DNA of 22,893 nucleotides from Cyanobacteria bacterium UBA11370 (GCA_003486645.1 DNGI01000335.1:16106-38998); one strand, 5' to 3'. Positions 14,334 through 22,893 are shown, counted from the first letter of the stretch. Numbers and translations: made by a program. Notes: a model not told the origin generated them from the sequence alone.

Positions 14334-15147
14334 TTTCACAGCGACTTAACGGTAATTTCTGTATCTGTTGTATCTGTTTTTCCAATTGGTCAATCCGGTC
14401 GAGTAACGTCCGAATTAACTTACCTTCAACATCGGGCAATTTCCCGTGTTCTAAGAAATCGCCGCGACTTGTGTTTGTACGCGAAATAATTCGACCAGGA
14501 ATTCCCACTACCGTGCAATCATCTGGCACATCTCGCAGCACAATTGAGCCTGCACCAATGCGAACGCGATCGCCAATTTGAATATTGCCCAAAACTTTTG
14601 CGCCAGCCCCTACAACGACATTTTTGCCCAAGGTGGGATGACGTTTCCCGCTTTCTTTCCCCGTTCCACCGAGCGTTACATTCTGGTAGATTAAGCAATA
14701 ATCACCGATAATTGCCGTCTCACCAATCACAACGCCCATTCCGTGGTCGATAAATACTCCCTGTCCAATCGTTGCACCAGGATGAATTTCAATACCCGTC
14801 AAAAATCGCCCCAGATGAGACAGAAATCGAGGAAAGAATGGAATGCGTTGAGAATACAGCCAGTGCGCCACTCGATGCAAGATCAACGCGTGTAAACCGG
14901 AATAACAACAGAGTACTTCCAAGGGATTACGCGCCGCTGGATCTCGTTCAAAGATAATCTGAAAATCGGTCTGAAATACCCGCAACCCGGTAAAGGAAAA
15001 AGGGTTAGTTACGGGAATAGGAAAGGGTGAAGGAGAATAATCATGAGATGAATTAGGAGTAGGGGTGTTGAGTTCACCTCTTGTCCCGCATTTCTGACTT
15101 CCTCCAAGTGTAATGGACTGTAACATCAACGTCTGGGTCGAATCCAA
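14308..15147 (-). CDS. nifP: Serine O-acetyltransferase NifP (CysE-like)
   Basis: A hexapeptide-repeat acetyltransferase of 279 residues. It converts serine and acetyl-CoA to O-acetylserine, raising cysteine supply for Fe-S cluster synthesis. The catalytic core is intact: [69 protein letters not shown] and VVGIPGRII, followed by a short coiled coil. The first ~54 residues are low in complexity ([15 protein letters not shown]) and absent from typical NifP, so the true start may be the TTG at 14985. It is the first gene of the minus-strand operon, divergent from nifB. Confidence 0.9.
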   Translation of the reverse strand: MDSTQTLMLQSITLGGSQKCGTRGELNTPTPNSSHDYSPSPFPIPVTNPFSFTGLRVFQTDFQIIFERDPAARNPLEVLCCYSGLHALILHRVAHWLYSQRIPFFPRFLSHLGRFLTGIEIHPGATIGQGVFIDHGMGVVIGETAIIGDYCLIYQNVTLGGTGKESGKRHPTLGKNVVVGAGAKVLGNIQIGDRVRIGAGSIVLRDVPDDCTVVGIPGRIISRTNTSRGDFLEHGKLPDVEGKLIRTLLDRIDQLEKQIQQIQKLPLSRCENDTYSSQS

Positions 15148-15309
15148 ATTGGTCTGGTTGTAATGCTTATAGCAAGAGCCTCAATCTGCCCTACTGCAAC
15201 GGCTATCGATTATGCTGATTAGTATTGATTGCAGTTCTACTCAACTGAATTAAACCTAGAGAGGATAAGCTTTAGAACGATTTAAAAAAGTTTTTTGGGG
15301 GTAGGGTTC

Positions 15310-15371
15310 TAGTATTTTTTGATACAGGTCTTAGTATTTATGGGTCGGAAGGCTAGGATTTGAGTACTCAA
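15310..15371 (-). promoter_or_regulatory. CnfR-type activator element, nifP side
   Basis: Read toward nifP: TTGAGTAC (5' end at 15371, part of the palindrome TTGAGTACTCAA at 15360-15371), then CTAGCC 15 bases on. Three CTA-containing repeats follow with an exact 22-bp period (plus-strand TAG at 15354, 15332 and 15310), and then CCCTACCCCCAAAAAA. Order and spacing match the nifB-side copy: 14 bp from TTGAGTAC to the first repeat block in both. A CnfR-recognised cis-element upstream of nifB and nifP is known in Leptolyngbya; assigning it here is inference. A TTGAGT (15239-15244) further toward nifP could serve as a -35 box. Confidence 0.65.
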
Positions 15372-15711
15372 GGTCAAATTCAATCGAGATAACCCTTTGA
15401 ATGGAATTAGTGACGGGTTTTTACCCGATCCAATTTAGTACTCAACAATCACTGGCGTTGTTATAGTCTAAACTCTATATAAATCAAGCCTTACGGCCTT
15501 GGAATTGCTCCATTTTTTCAGCTAGATTGCCACTTATCAAATTCACCCAAATAATAATGTTAAATTAGATACGAAATTGAATTCCGTTGACAGCCTGGAG
15601 AAGTCTGAATCGCTTACTCCAGTTTTTTTGACCTTTTCTTTGAGTCTAAAATTCCTACCCTTCCACCAAGACAAATAACCCCCTCAAACCCCTACTCCAT
15701 AAAGCTTGAGG

Positions 15712-15796
15712 TTGAGTACATAAACACTAGCCACCCTCATAAAAAATACTAGCCCCTCATCCTAAAAATACTAACCCCTCACCCCCAAAAAAAGTT
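15712..15796 (+). promoter_or_regulatory. CnfR-type activator element, nifB side
   Basis: TTGAGTAC at 15712-15719, then ACTA at 15726, 15748 and 15770, exactly 22 bp apart (about two helix turns). Each is followed by a C-rich block (GCCACCC, GCCCCTCA, ACCCCTCA), and the array ends in CACCCCCAAAAAA. This is the mirror copy of the nifP-side element. A further TTGAGTAC at 15827-15834 could double as a -35 box, with AATAAA or TAAACT ~17-19 bp on as a weak -10. That would put transcription start roughly 75-80 bp after the array and ~180 bp before nifB. Confidence 0.65.
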
Positions 15797-16047
15797 TTTA
15801 CCCCTATTCAATCAAGGTTTGAACCCTTGAGTACACCATTAATCAGTTCAATAAACTAAATCCACCGCGAATTTTCTTTTCCTGAAACAAGTGGGTGCTA
15901 TAACTTCCCTAACGCCCAGACAAGAGGAATGAGATTCACATTCCTCAGTTCTTAAAAAAAGAGGACACCATACTCTTTCATTGCCACATTCACCCATTGA
16001 CTCAGACCCTAAGAAGTCGTCATCAAACCCACTATTCGCGGAATTCA

Positions 16048-17490
16048 ATGTTACAAACGACAAGCACTCTAACTCCAGTTTCAACTAAACCACATTCCAA
16101 AACCTCTGGAGGTTGCGCTTCTTCAAGCTGCGGTTCTCCAACAACAGAAATTCAAGATCAAAAACTTCAAGAGCGCATCGCCAAGCACCCTTGCTATAGT
16201 GAAGAAGCTCATCACCATTACGCCCGGATGCACGTGGCTGTTGCACCAGCGTGTAATATTCAATGCAACTATTGCAATCGCAAATATGACTGTGCGAATG
16301 AAAGTCGTCCTGGAGTGGTTAGTGAATTATTAACTCCGGAAGAAGCAGCACATAAAGTATTAGTTATTGCTGGAAAAATTCCCCAAATGACGGTGTTAGG
16401 GATTGCGGGTCCTGGCGATCCGTTAGCCAATCCTGAAAAAACCTTTCGTACTTTTGAATTAATTGCCGATAAAGCACCGGATATTAAATTGTGCTTGTCC
16501 ACCAACGGATTAATGCTCCCCGATTATGTCGATCGCATTAAACAACTCAATGTCGATCACGTCACCATTACAATTAATATGGTAGACCCGAAAGTGGGCG
16601 AAAAAATTTATCCGTGGGTTCATTATGGACGCAAGCGCTATCGGGGAATTGAAGGGGTAAAGATTCTCCACGAACGGCAAATGGAAGGCTTGCAAGCCCT
16701 CAAAGAAGCGGATATTCTTTGCAAAGTAAACTCCGTTATGATTCCGGGAATTAATGACGAACACTTAGTTGAAGTGGATGAAGTCATCCGGTCTAAGGGC
16801 GCATTCCTCCATAATATTATGCCCTTAATTTCAGCCCCTGAACATGGCACTCATTTTGGTTTAACGGGACAACGAGGACCCACACCCAAGGAACTGAAAA
16901 ATCTACAAGATAATTGTTCCGGTAATATGAAAATGATGCGTCACTGTCGTCAGTGTCGTGCGGATGCAGTGGGGCTTTTAGGTGAAGATCGGAGTCAAGA
17001 ATTTACTAAAGATAAGTTCATGGAAATGGCTCCCGAATATGATCTTGATAAACGTCAAGAAGTCCATGCCGGGATTGAAGAATTCAAAGCCGAACTCAAA
17101 GCGGCTAAAGCCAAGAAAGCGGCTGAAAAGAAAGCTAAAACTGGCCCTAAAATCTTGGTTGCTGTGGCAACTAAAGGTGGTAGTTTAGTTAATCAACACT
17201 TCGGTCATGCCAAAGAATTCCAAATCTTTGAAGTGGATGGAAATGAAGCCAAATTTGTAGGACATCGCAAAGTTGATCATTATTGTCAAAGTGGATACGG
17301 CGAAGAAGCAACCTTAGAACATATCATTCAATCTATCGCCGATTGTAAAGGTGTTCTGGCTTCTAAAATTGGTCACTGTCCCCAAGATGAATTACGCAAA
17401 GCGGGTGTAGAACCGTTTGAAGCGTATGATGTGATCGATAAGGTTGCTCTCGATTTCTACGAACAGTATCTGCAAAAGCTGAAAGCGTAG
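16048..17490 (+). CDS. nifB: NifB, FeMo-co core (NifB-co) synthase with C-terminal NifX-like domain
   Basis: A 480-residue radical-SAM enzyme from the ATG at 16048 (GGA upstream); earlier in-frame TTG starts lie in the leader. It fuses two Fe4S4 units and inserts carbide to give the 8Fe core of FeMo-co. The radical-SAM cysteines are CNIQCNYC (Cys69, 73, 76), preceded by GGCASSSCG (Cys23, 28) and followed by Cys82. Glycine motif GIAGPGDPL is present. A KA-rich linker leads into a NifX/NafY-like domain (~367-480) with [14 protein letters not shown], which carries the intermediate cluster. This two-domain form is usual in cyanobacteria. Confidence 0.96.
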   Translation: MLQTTSTLTPVSTKPHSKTSGGCASSSCGSPTTEIQDQKLQERIAKHPCYSEEAHHHYARMHVAVAPACNIQCNYCNRKYDCANESRPGVVSELLTPEEAAHKVLVIAGKIPQMTVLGIAGPGDPLANPEKTFRTFELIADKAPDIKLCLSTNGLMLPDYVDRIKQLNVDHVTITINMVDPKVGEKIYPWVHYGRKRYRGIEGVKILHERQMEGLQALKEADILCKVNSVMIPGINDEHLVEVDEVIRSKGAFLHNIMPLISAPEHGTHFGLTGQRGPTPKELKNLQDNCSGNMKMMRHCRQCRADAVGLLGEDRSQEFTKDKFMEMAPEYDLDKRQEVHAGIEEFKAELKAAKAKKAAEKKAKTGPKILVAVATKGGSLVNQHFGHAKEFQIFEVDGNEAKFVGHRKVDHYCQSGYGEEATLEHIIQSIADCKGVLASKIGHCPQDELRKAGVEPFEAYDVIDKVALDFYEQYLQKLKA

Positions 17491-17492
17491 AC

Positions 17493-17527
17493 GATTTTGG
17501 ATTTTGGATTTTGGATTTTGGATTTTG
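17493..17527 (+). repeat. Five perfect GATTTTG heptamers after nifB
   Basis: GATTTTG is repeated five times without error directly after the nifB stop. It is a typical cyanobacterial short tandem repeat. Related copies appear again on both sides of the nifU-nifH spacer. Confidence 0.9.
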
Positions 17528-17601
17528 GAAATCCTATCTATCGATTGTTTTAGAAGTTCAATTGTTCCAAAGTCTAAGTCTAAATGGTATTCCCCTTAAC
17601 G

Positions 17602-17643
17602 GGCGGGTTTGCCCTCTCCATAGCTATCTGCCTTAAACCCGCC
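17602..17643 (+). repeat. Nine-base perfect inverted repeat in the nifB-nifS spacer
   Basis: GGCGGGTTT (17602-17610) pairs perfectly with AAACCCGCC (17635-17643), loop 24 bases. No T-run follows, so it is more likely an mRNA-stabilising or dispersed palindrome than a terminator. The 228-bp spacer holds no ferredoxin gene (fdxN). Confidence 0.75.
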
Positions 17644-17718
17644 TCTCCCTAATTTTCCCAACTTCTCTAATCTCCAACGATAAGAATTCTCCTTCCCTCT
17701 TTCCTCACTCAAACCGCC

Positions 17719-18933
17719 ATGAAAGACTGTATTTATCTCGACAACAACGCTACAACCCGACTTGATGAAGAAGTTTTAGCCGCCATGTTGCCTTACTTAA
17801 CTCTCTATTATGGCAACCCCTCCAGTATGCACACCTTTGGAGGACAATTAGGTCGAGTTGTGAGAGAAGCACGCCAAAAAGTCGCCTCTTTATTAGGTGC
17901 AGAAGAATCAGAAATTGTTTTTACAAGTTGTGGAACTGAAGGTGATAATGCCGCGATTCGTGCAGCCTTGAGTGCCCAACCGAATAAGAAACATATTGTT
18001 ACCACCCAAGTTGAACATCCCGCCGTTCTCAATGTTTGCAAAAATCTAGAAAAGCAGGGATATACTGTTACCTATCTATCCGTTAATTCCCAAGGATTGC
18101 TCGATTTAGATGAACTTGAAGCTTCGCTCACTGGGAATACTGCCCTCGTTTCAATCATGTATGCCAATAACGAAACAGGTGTCATTTTTCCAGTTGAGCA
18201 AATTGGGCAGATCGTGAAAGAGTATGGTGCAATCTTCCATGTTGATGCAGTGCAGGCGGTGGGAAAAATTCCCCTGGATATGAAGACTAGCACCATCGAT
18301 CTGCTCACTCTTTCCGGTCACAAACTCCACGCACCTAAAGGAATTGCAGCATTATATGTGCGTCGAGGAACCCGTTTCCGTCCCTTACTTATCGGTGGAC
18401 ATCAAGAACGGGGTCGTCGGGGTGGTACTGAAAATGTAGCTGGAATTGTCGCCCTCGGTAAAGCCGCCGAATTAGCTGAACAAGAATTAAGCCAACAACA
18501 TATCGCCAATATTAAGCAAGAACAACGACTGCGCGATCGCCTCGAACAAGGTCTATTAGCTGCCATTCCCGATGCGTTTGTTAATGGTCATCCTACCCAA
18601 CGCCTACCCAATACTACAAACATTGGTTTCAAATATATCGAAGGCGAAGCAATCTTGCTATCTCTCGACCAATATGGCATCTGCGCCTCTTCCGGTTCCG
18701 CTTGCACCTCCGGTTCCCTAGAACCCTCTCACGTCCTGCGAGCAATGGGACTCCCCTACAGTGTACTACACGGTTCAATTCGATTCAGCCTATCCCGCTA
18801 CACCACAGATGCGGAAGTTGATCGCGTCCTTGAAGTTATGCCAGGAATTATTCAACGTCTCCGCGCCTTATCTCCTTTCAATAATGATGAAGCGGAGTGG
18901 TTAAAAGAACAGTCATTAGTTGTTAGTTGTTAG
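17719..18933 (+). CDS. nifS: Cysteine desulfurase NifS
   Basis: A 404-residue PLP enzyme that takes sulfur from cysteine for nitrogenase Fe-S clusters and passes it to NifU. Visible motifs: YLDNNATT near the start, VEHPAVLN (His100), HVDAVQAVGK, the PLP lysine in TLSGHKLHAPKG (Lys202), and the persulfide cysteine in SSGSACTSGSLEPSHVL (Cys329). The Arg near the end (SIRFSLSRYTT) binds substrate. No clear Shine-Dalgarno precedes the ATG; the leader is pyrimidine-rich. The last residues (SLVVSC) are encoded by the TTAGTTG tandem repeat that continues past the stop, so the C-terminus has been shaped by that repeat. Confidence 0.96.
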   Translation: MKDCIYLDNNATTRLDEEVLAAMLPYLTLYYGNPSSMHTFGGQLGRVVREARQKVASLLGAEESEIVFTSCGTEGDNAAIRAALSAQPNKKHIVTTQVEHPAVLNVCKNLEKQGYTVTYLSVNSQGLLDLDELEASLTGNTALVSIMYANNETGVIFPVEQIGQIVKEYGAIFHVDAVQAVGKIPLDMKTSTIDLLTLSGHKLHAPKGIAALYVRRGTRFRPLLIGGHQERGRRGGTENVAGIVALGKAAELAEQELSQQHIANIKQEQRLRDRLEQGLLAAIPDAFVNGHPTQRLPNTTNIGFKYIEGEAILLSLDQYGICASSGSACTSGSLEPSHVLRAMGLPYSVLHGSIRFSLSRYTTDAEVDRVLEVMPGIIQRLRALSPFNNDEAEWLKEQSLVVSC

Positions 18934-19068
18934 TTGTTAGTTGTTAGTCATTAGTCATTAGTCATTAGTCATTAGTTGCTGGTTTTTACAATCACAACAA
19001 ATAACCAACAACAAATAACCAACAACAAATAACCAACAACCGACAACCAACAACCAACAACCAACAAC
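18914..19068. repeat. Heptamer tandem repeats between nifS and nifU
   Basis: Nine 7-base units (CATTAGT once, TGTTAGT four times, CATTAGT four times) run from 18914 to 18976, starting inside nifS. From 18995 to 19068 a second array on the opposite pattern (CAACAAA/TAACCAA, then CAACCAA units) follows. The second array is roughly complementary to the first (TTGGTTG against TTAGTTG), so the spacer can fold on itself. No promoter is evident. Confidence 0.85.
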
Positions 19069-19079
19069 GGACAAAAAAA

Positions 19080-19979
19080 ATGTGGGACTATACCGACAAA
19101 GTAATGGAATTTTTCTACAATCCCCGCAACCAGGGATCGATTACAGAAAAAAATCAAGGCGAAGCAGTTGTTACCGGAGAAGTGGGTAGTATTGCCTGCG
19201 GGGATGCCTTACGCTTACATCTCAAAATTGAAGAAGAAACTCAAATCATCCTTGATGCTCGATTTCAAACCTTTGGCTGTGCCTCTGCGATCGCGTCTTC
19301 TTCAGCTCTAACCGAATTACTCAAAGGTAAAACTGTAGACCAAGCCCTCAAATTAACCAATCGAGAAATTGCCGAATTCTTAGGTGGATTACCCGAAGAA
19401 AAGATGCACTGTTCTGTCATGGGACAAGAAGCCTTAGAAGCCGCTATTTCGACCTACAAAGGTATCCCTTTAGACACTCACGAAGATGATGAAGGTGCAT
19501 TAATTTGTCGGTGTTTTGGCATCAGTGATACAAAAATTCGGAGAATAATCCTAGAGAATAATCTTACGACCGCTGAACAAGTTACGAATTACGTTAAAGC
19601 GGGTGGCGGTTGTGGTTCTTGTTTAACCGATATTGATGATTTACTCTTTGAGGTTGAAAAGGAACGTCAAACAGGTGTAGCCGTCGCAACAGAACTTGCT
19701 CAAGCTAAAGCCCAAACTCGTGAACCTCAATCGCCCAAACCGCTGACGAATCTGCAAAAAATTACCCTGATTCAACAGGTATTAGAACAAGAAATCAGAC
19801 CTGTTTTAGCAGAAGACGGCGGCGATGTTGAACTCTTCGATATTGAAGGCGATCGCGTCAAAGTTATCCTCAAAGGCGCTTGTGGGTCTTGCCCCAGCAG
19901 CATGGAAACGCTCAAAGTTGCCATAGAAGGCAGACTCAGAGAACGCATTCTCCCAACTCTAATTGTTGAATCCGTCTAA
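19080..19979 (+). CDS. nifU: NifU, Fe-S cluster scaffold
   Basis: A 299-residue three-domain scaffold on which Fe2S2 and Fe4S4 clusters are built and handed to NifH and other nitrogenase proteins. The N-terminal IscU-like domain has Cys40 (SIACGDALRL), Cys67 (FGCASAIASS) and Cys111 (EKMHCSVMG). The central [2Fe-2S] domain has CRCFGISD (Cys143, Cys145) and GGGCGSCLTDI (Cys178, Cys181). The C-terminal Nfu domain has EDGGDVEL and ACGSCPSS (Cys268, Cys271). All expected cysteines are present and length is normal. GGAC lies ahead of the ATG. Confidence 0.97.
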   Translation: MWDYTDKVMEFFYNPRNQGSITEKNQGEAVVTGEVGSIACGDALRLHLKIEEETQIILDARFQTFGCASAIASSSALTELLKGKTVDQALKLTNREIAEFLGGLPEEKMHCSVMGQEALEAAISTYKGIPLDTHEDDEGALICRCFGISDTKIRRIILENNLTTAEQVTNYVKAGGGCGSCLTDIDDLLFEVEKERQTGVAVATELAQAKAQTREPQSPKPLTNLQKITLIQQVLEQEIRPVLAEDGGDVELFDIEGDRVKVILKGACGSCPSSMETLKVAIEGRLRERILPTLIVESV

Positions 19980-19984
19980 ACCAT

Positions 19985-20288
19985 TTTGGATTTTAGATTT
20001 TGGATTTTGGATTGTAATACTTAATCCAAATGTTATTTCAAAACTTGAACAAACACTAAAACCAATGACCATTCTAACTAATCAACCCCAAGAGCGATCG
20101 CCTCCAGTAGTGCAGCTCTTGTAGCCGGATTTTAGATTTTAGATGCAAGGATTTTGGATTAAAAGATTTTTGGGGACAAACCCCGTTCTGAAGAACGGAA
20201 CCCATCTAAAATCGTAAAACTAAAATCCTTAAGCTCCACCCTAAAGTGTAGAGTAAATCCAAAATCGTAAATCCAAAATCCAAAATCG
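19985..20288. repeat. GATTTTG arrays and their inverted copies in the nifU-nifH spacer
   Basis: This 359-bp spacer has GGATTTT/AGATTTT units at 19984-20014 and 20127-20170. Inverted copies (TAAAATC, AAATCC, AAAATCC) lie at 20203-20230 and 20254-20288, so long imperfect stems can form. In between are GGGG-ACAAA-CCCC (20172-20184), a perfect stem CCGTTC-TGAA-GAACGG (20183-20198) and a HIP1 site. No promoter consensus stands out before nifH; a processed 5' end at such a fold is possible but unproven. Confidence 0.7.
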
Positions 20289-20326
20289 ATTGACCCTATC
20301 CCAATCACAAACCTATTCAAATCTAG

Positions 20327-21217
<891 letters not shown>

Positions 21218-21247
21218 TTCAACCCAGTGGGATTGAGAATCCAAAAA

Positions 21248-21333
21248 GGCAAACGGTAAACAATAAACAGCGAACGGCTAACCGTAAATAACCTTGAATG
21301 AATTTCATTATACGCTTTACCGTTGCCTTTTTT
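21248..21333 (+). terminator. Stem-loop plus T-run between nifH and nifD
   Basis: GGCAAACGGTAAA (21248-21260) pairs with TTTACCGTTGCC (21316-21327) with one bulged base, followed by TTTTTT (21328-21333). A small inner hairpin ACGG-CTAA-CCGT (21274-21285) sits in the loop. It looks like a partial terminator and/or an mRNA 3'-end stabiliser; a product of this kind would make nifH message more abundant than nifHD message, as is common in diazotrophs. Confidence 0.7.
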
Positions 21334-21400
21334 CTCCCACCTTTCAATCCTACTGATTCAGTTCCGTTCCCCAGTCCTTATATCTCAATAGAGGAACACT

Positions 21401-22846
21401 ATGTCGTCAACAGTAGATGAAAAGAAAGCGCTAATTGAAGAGGTATTAGAAGTTTACCCCGAAAAGACTCAGAAGAAGCGGAAACAACACCTCGGCGTTT
21501 ATGAAGAAGGAAAATCCGATTGCGGTGTTAAATCCAACAAACAATCTCTCCCTGGCGTAATGACCACTCGTGGTTGTGCTTACGCAGGTTCTAAAGGGGT
21601 GGTTTGGGGACCCATTAAAGACATGATCCATATTTCTCATGGGCCTGTCGGTTGTGGTTATTACTCCTGGTCGGGTCGCCGTAATTACTATATCGGAACG
21701 ACGGGTATTGATACCTTTGGGACGATGCACTTTACCTCCGATTTCCAAGAACGAGATATCGTTTTTGGCGGTGACAAAAAGCTAACGAAATTAATTTACG
21801 AACTCGAAGAACTCTTCCCCCTCAATCAAGGAGTTAGTATTCAATCGGAATGTCCGATTGGTTTAATTGGGGATGATATTGAAGCCGTTGCCAGAAAAAC
21901 CAGCAAAGATATTGGCAAAACGGTTGTTCCGGTACGTTGCGAAGGATTCCGGGGTGTCTCCCAATCCCTCGGACACCACATTGCTAATGACTCCGTGCGT
22001 GACTGGGTTTTCCCTCAAGCCGATAAGAAGAAAGAAGAACTCGGCTTTGAACCCGGTCCCTACGATGTCGCTATTATTGGAGATTACAACATCGGGGGTG
22101 ATGCCTGGTCGTCCCGCATTCTCCTCGAAGAAATGGGCTTACGAGTGGTTGCCCAGTGGTCAGGAGATGGCACGATTAACGAAATGATGCTGACTCCCTT
22201 AGTGAAACTCAACCTCGTCCACTGCTATCGGTCGATGAACTACATCAGCCGTCACATGGAAGAGAAGTATGGGATTCCCTGGTTTGAATATAACTTCTTT
22301 GGGCCTACTCAAATTGCCCAATCCTTGAGAGCGATCGCCGAACATTTCGACGACACTATCAAAGAAGGTGCAGAACGAGTCATCGCTAAGTATAAAGCCG
22401 AAAGTGATGCTGTACTGGCTAAGTATCGTCCCCGGTTACAAGGCAAGAAAGTGATGATGATGGTGGGTGGATTGCGTCCCCGCCACGTCGTCCCCGCCTT
22501 CAAAGATTTAGGCATGGAAATCATCGGGACAGGTTACGAATTTGGTCACAATGATGACTACAAACGCACCACTCACTACATCGAAGACAGCACTCTGATT
22601 TACGACGACGTAACCGGGTATGAATTCGAGAAATTTGTCCAAGCCCTGAAGCCTGATTTAGTCGCCTCTGGCATTAAAGAGAAGTATGTCTTCCAGAAAA
22701 TGGCCCTTCCCTTCCGTCAGATGCACTCCTGGGATTACTCCGGACCCTATCACGGCTATGACGGGTTTGCAATCTTCGCCCGCGATATGGATCTCGCCCT
22801 GAATAGCCCAACCTGGGGTTTAATTCAAGCCCCGTGGAAGAAGTAG
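21401..22846 (+). CDS. nifD: Nitrogenase MoFe protein alpha chain NifD
   Basis: A 481-residue subunit that binds FeMo-co and shares the P-cluster with NifK. P-cluster cysteines: Cys59 (TTRGCAYAG), Cys85 ([10 protein letters not shown]), Cys151 ([11 protein letters not shown]). FeMo-co ligands: Cys275 ([10 protein letters not shown]) and His442 ([14 protein letters not shown]), with the substrate-side histidine in GHHIAND. Numbering coincides with Azotobacter at the FeMo-co ligands. AGAGGA lies 6 bases before the ATG. The gene is complete and uninterrupted, which matters because it is split by an 11-kb element in Anabaena vegetative cells. Confidence 0.98.
   Translation: MSSTVDEKKALIEEVLEVYPEKTQKKRKQHLGVYEEGKSDCGVKSNKQSLPGVMTTRGCAYAGSKGVVWGPIKDMIHISHGPVGCGYYSWSGRRNYYIGTTGIDTFGTMHFTSDFQERDIVFGGDKKLTKLIYELEELFPLNQGVSIQSECPIGLIGDDIEAVARKTSKDIGKTVVPVRCEGFRGVSQSLGHHIANDSVRDWVFPQADKKKEELGFEPGPYDVAIIGDYNIGGDAWSSRILLEEMGLRVVAQWSGDGTINEMMLTPLVKLNLVHCYRSMNYISRHMEEKYGIPWFEYNFFGPTQIAQSLRAIAEHFDDTIKEGAERVIAKYKAESDAVLAKYRPRLQGKKVMMMVGGLRPRHVVPAFKDLGMEIIGTGYEFGHNDDYKRTTHYIEDSTLIYDDVTGYEFEKFVQALKPDLVASGIKEKYVFQKMALPFRQMHSWDYSGPYHGYDGFAIFARDMDLALNSPTWGLIQAPWKK
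22732..22742 (+). other. GGATTACTCCG, the nifD-element core attachment sequence
   Basis: These 11 bases equal the core repeat at which XisA excises the nifD element in Anabaena PCC 7120. Here they occur once, in an intact nifD, coding for the conserved residues W-D-Y-S-G. It is thus an unoccupied site by sequence; whether any element ever used it is unknown. Confidence 0.6.
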
Positions 22847-22853
22847 GGAGAGT

Positions 22854-22880
22854 GGGGGAGGGGGAGATGGGGAGAGGGGG
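22854..22880 (+). other. G-quadruplex-type tract after nifD
   Basis: Four G runs (5, 5, 4 and 5 bases at 22854, 22860, 22869 and 22876) with linkers of 1, 4 and 3 bases follow the nifD stop on the mRNA strand. It resembles the GGGGAGT-type repeats elsewhere and could fold as an RNA G-quadruplex ahead of the next gene, presumably nifK. Confidence 0.55.
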
Positions 22881-22893
22881 AGAATTTTCAATA

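Larger units (their letters stand above)
15148..16047. other. 900-bp divergent nifP/nifB control region
   Basis: Gene-free. Besides the two mirrored activator elements it has an extra inverted TTGAGTAC (15438-15445) between them. Other palindromes are GACGGGTTTTTACCCGATC (15412-15430) and a TGGAGAA...TTACTCCAG...T7 hairpin-like stretch (15596-15629). Long leaders on both sides show no ORF of conviction. I found no clear NtcA box (GTAN8TAC). Confidence 0.6.

Noticed and set aside
15726..15796. Three 22-bp-spaced repeats as a short CRISPR array
   Set aside because: Repeat cores are only a few to ~14 bases, with no spacer-repeat pattern of 24-40 bp and no cas genes; the mirrored copy fits an operator.
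15148..16047. An NtcA site (GTAN8TAC) controlling nifB or nifP
   Set aside because: I scanned the GTA occurrences by eye and found none with TAC at the right distance; a weak variant cannot be excluded.
15997..16047. TTG start for nifB 17 codons upstream
   Set aside because: The ATG at 16048 gives the normal NifB N-terminus and has a ribosome site; the extra residues look like leader sequence.
16269..16850. Open frames on the minus strand inside nifB
   Set aside because: They are antisense to a well-supported gene and have no recognisable domain or ribosome site.
17491..17718. A hidden short fdxN
   Set aside because: No frame has the CXXCXXC patterns of an 8Fe ferredoxin, and the stretch is mostly repeat and hairpin.

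Overview
The window comes from a nitrogen-fixing cyanobacterium. HIP1 palindromes (GCGATCGC) recur in genes and spacers throughout. Heptameric short tandem repeats of cyanobacterial type fill the spacers. The right half is a nif cluster with cyanobacterial gene order and divergent nifP/nifB transcription. nifD is continuous and fdxN is missing from its usual place; a filamentous, non-heterocystous diazotroph would fit, but that is inference.

Layout. (1) 1-2250, + strand: the distal part of an Mrp-type Na+/H+ antiporter operon (end of a D-like subunit, then E, F, G, a DUF4040 subunit and B), every junction overlapping. (2) 2344-6463: an accessory island with a Uma2-family nuclease gene, a GIY-YIG protein plus a small partner, an orphan ParA ATPase, a DUF433/DUF5615 toxin-antitoxin-like pair, two MITE-like elements of 86-90 bp, and four gene relics (two Uma2 fragments, a mazF-like toxin without its start and with an internal stop, and a methyltransferase tail). 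(3) 6487-10164, - strand: a 1225-aa PAS-GGDEF-EAL-GAF-histidine kinase ending in a four-cysteine tail. (4) 10165-10818: a spacer with hairpins and a possible small RNA. (5) 10819-15147, - strand: nifP, a small conserved gene, a Dps-like ferritin, nifV, nifZ, nifT and a thioredoxin-like [2Fe-2S] protein. (6) 15148-16047: the nifP/nifB control region. (7) 16048-22846, + strand: nifB, nifS, nifU, nifH, nifD; nifK probably follows beyond the window.

How the genes work together. NifS and NifU make Fe-S clusters and NifP supplies the cysteine precursor. NifB builds the NifB-co core, NifV makes homocitrate, and NifH and NifD are the reductase and the alpha subunit of the MoFe protein. NifZ and NifT are accessory maturation factors. 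The Dps-like protein and the [2Fe-2S] protein plausibly handle iron, peroxide or electrons for this set.

The strongest non-coding signal is in the nifP/nifB spacer. Two copies of the same composite element lie in mirror orientation, one facing each promoter. Each has TTGAGTAC, then three CTA-centred repeats exactly 22 bp apart, then a CCCCCAAAAAA tract. This looks like the cis-element of CnfR, the known cyanobacterial nif activator, although cnfR itself is not in the window.
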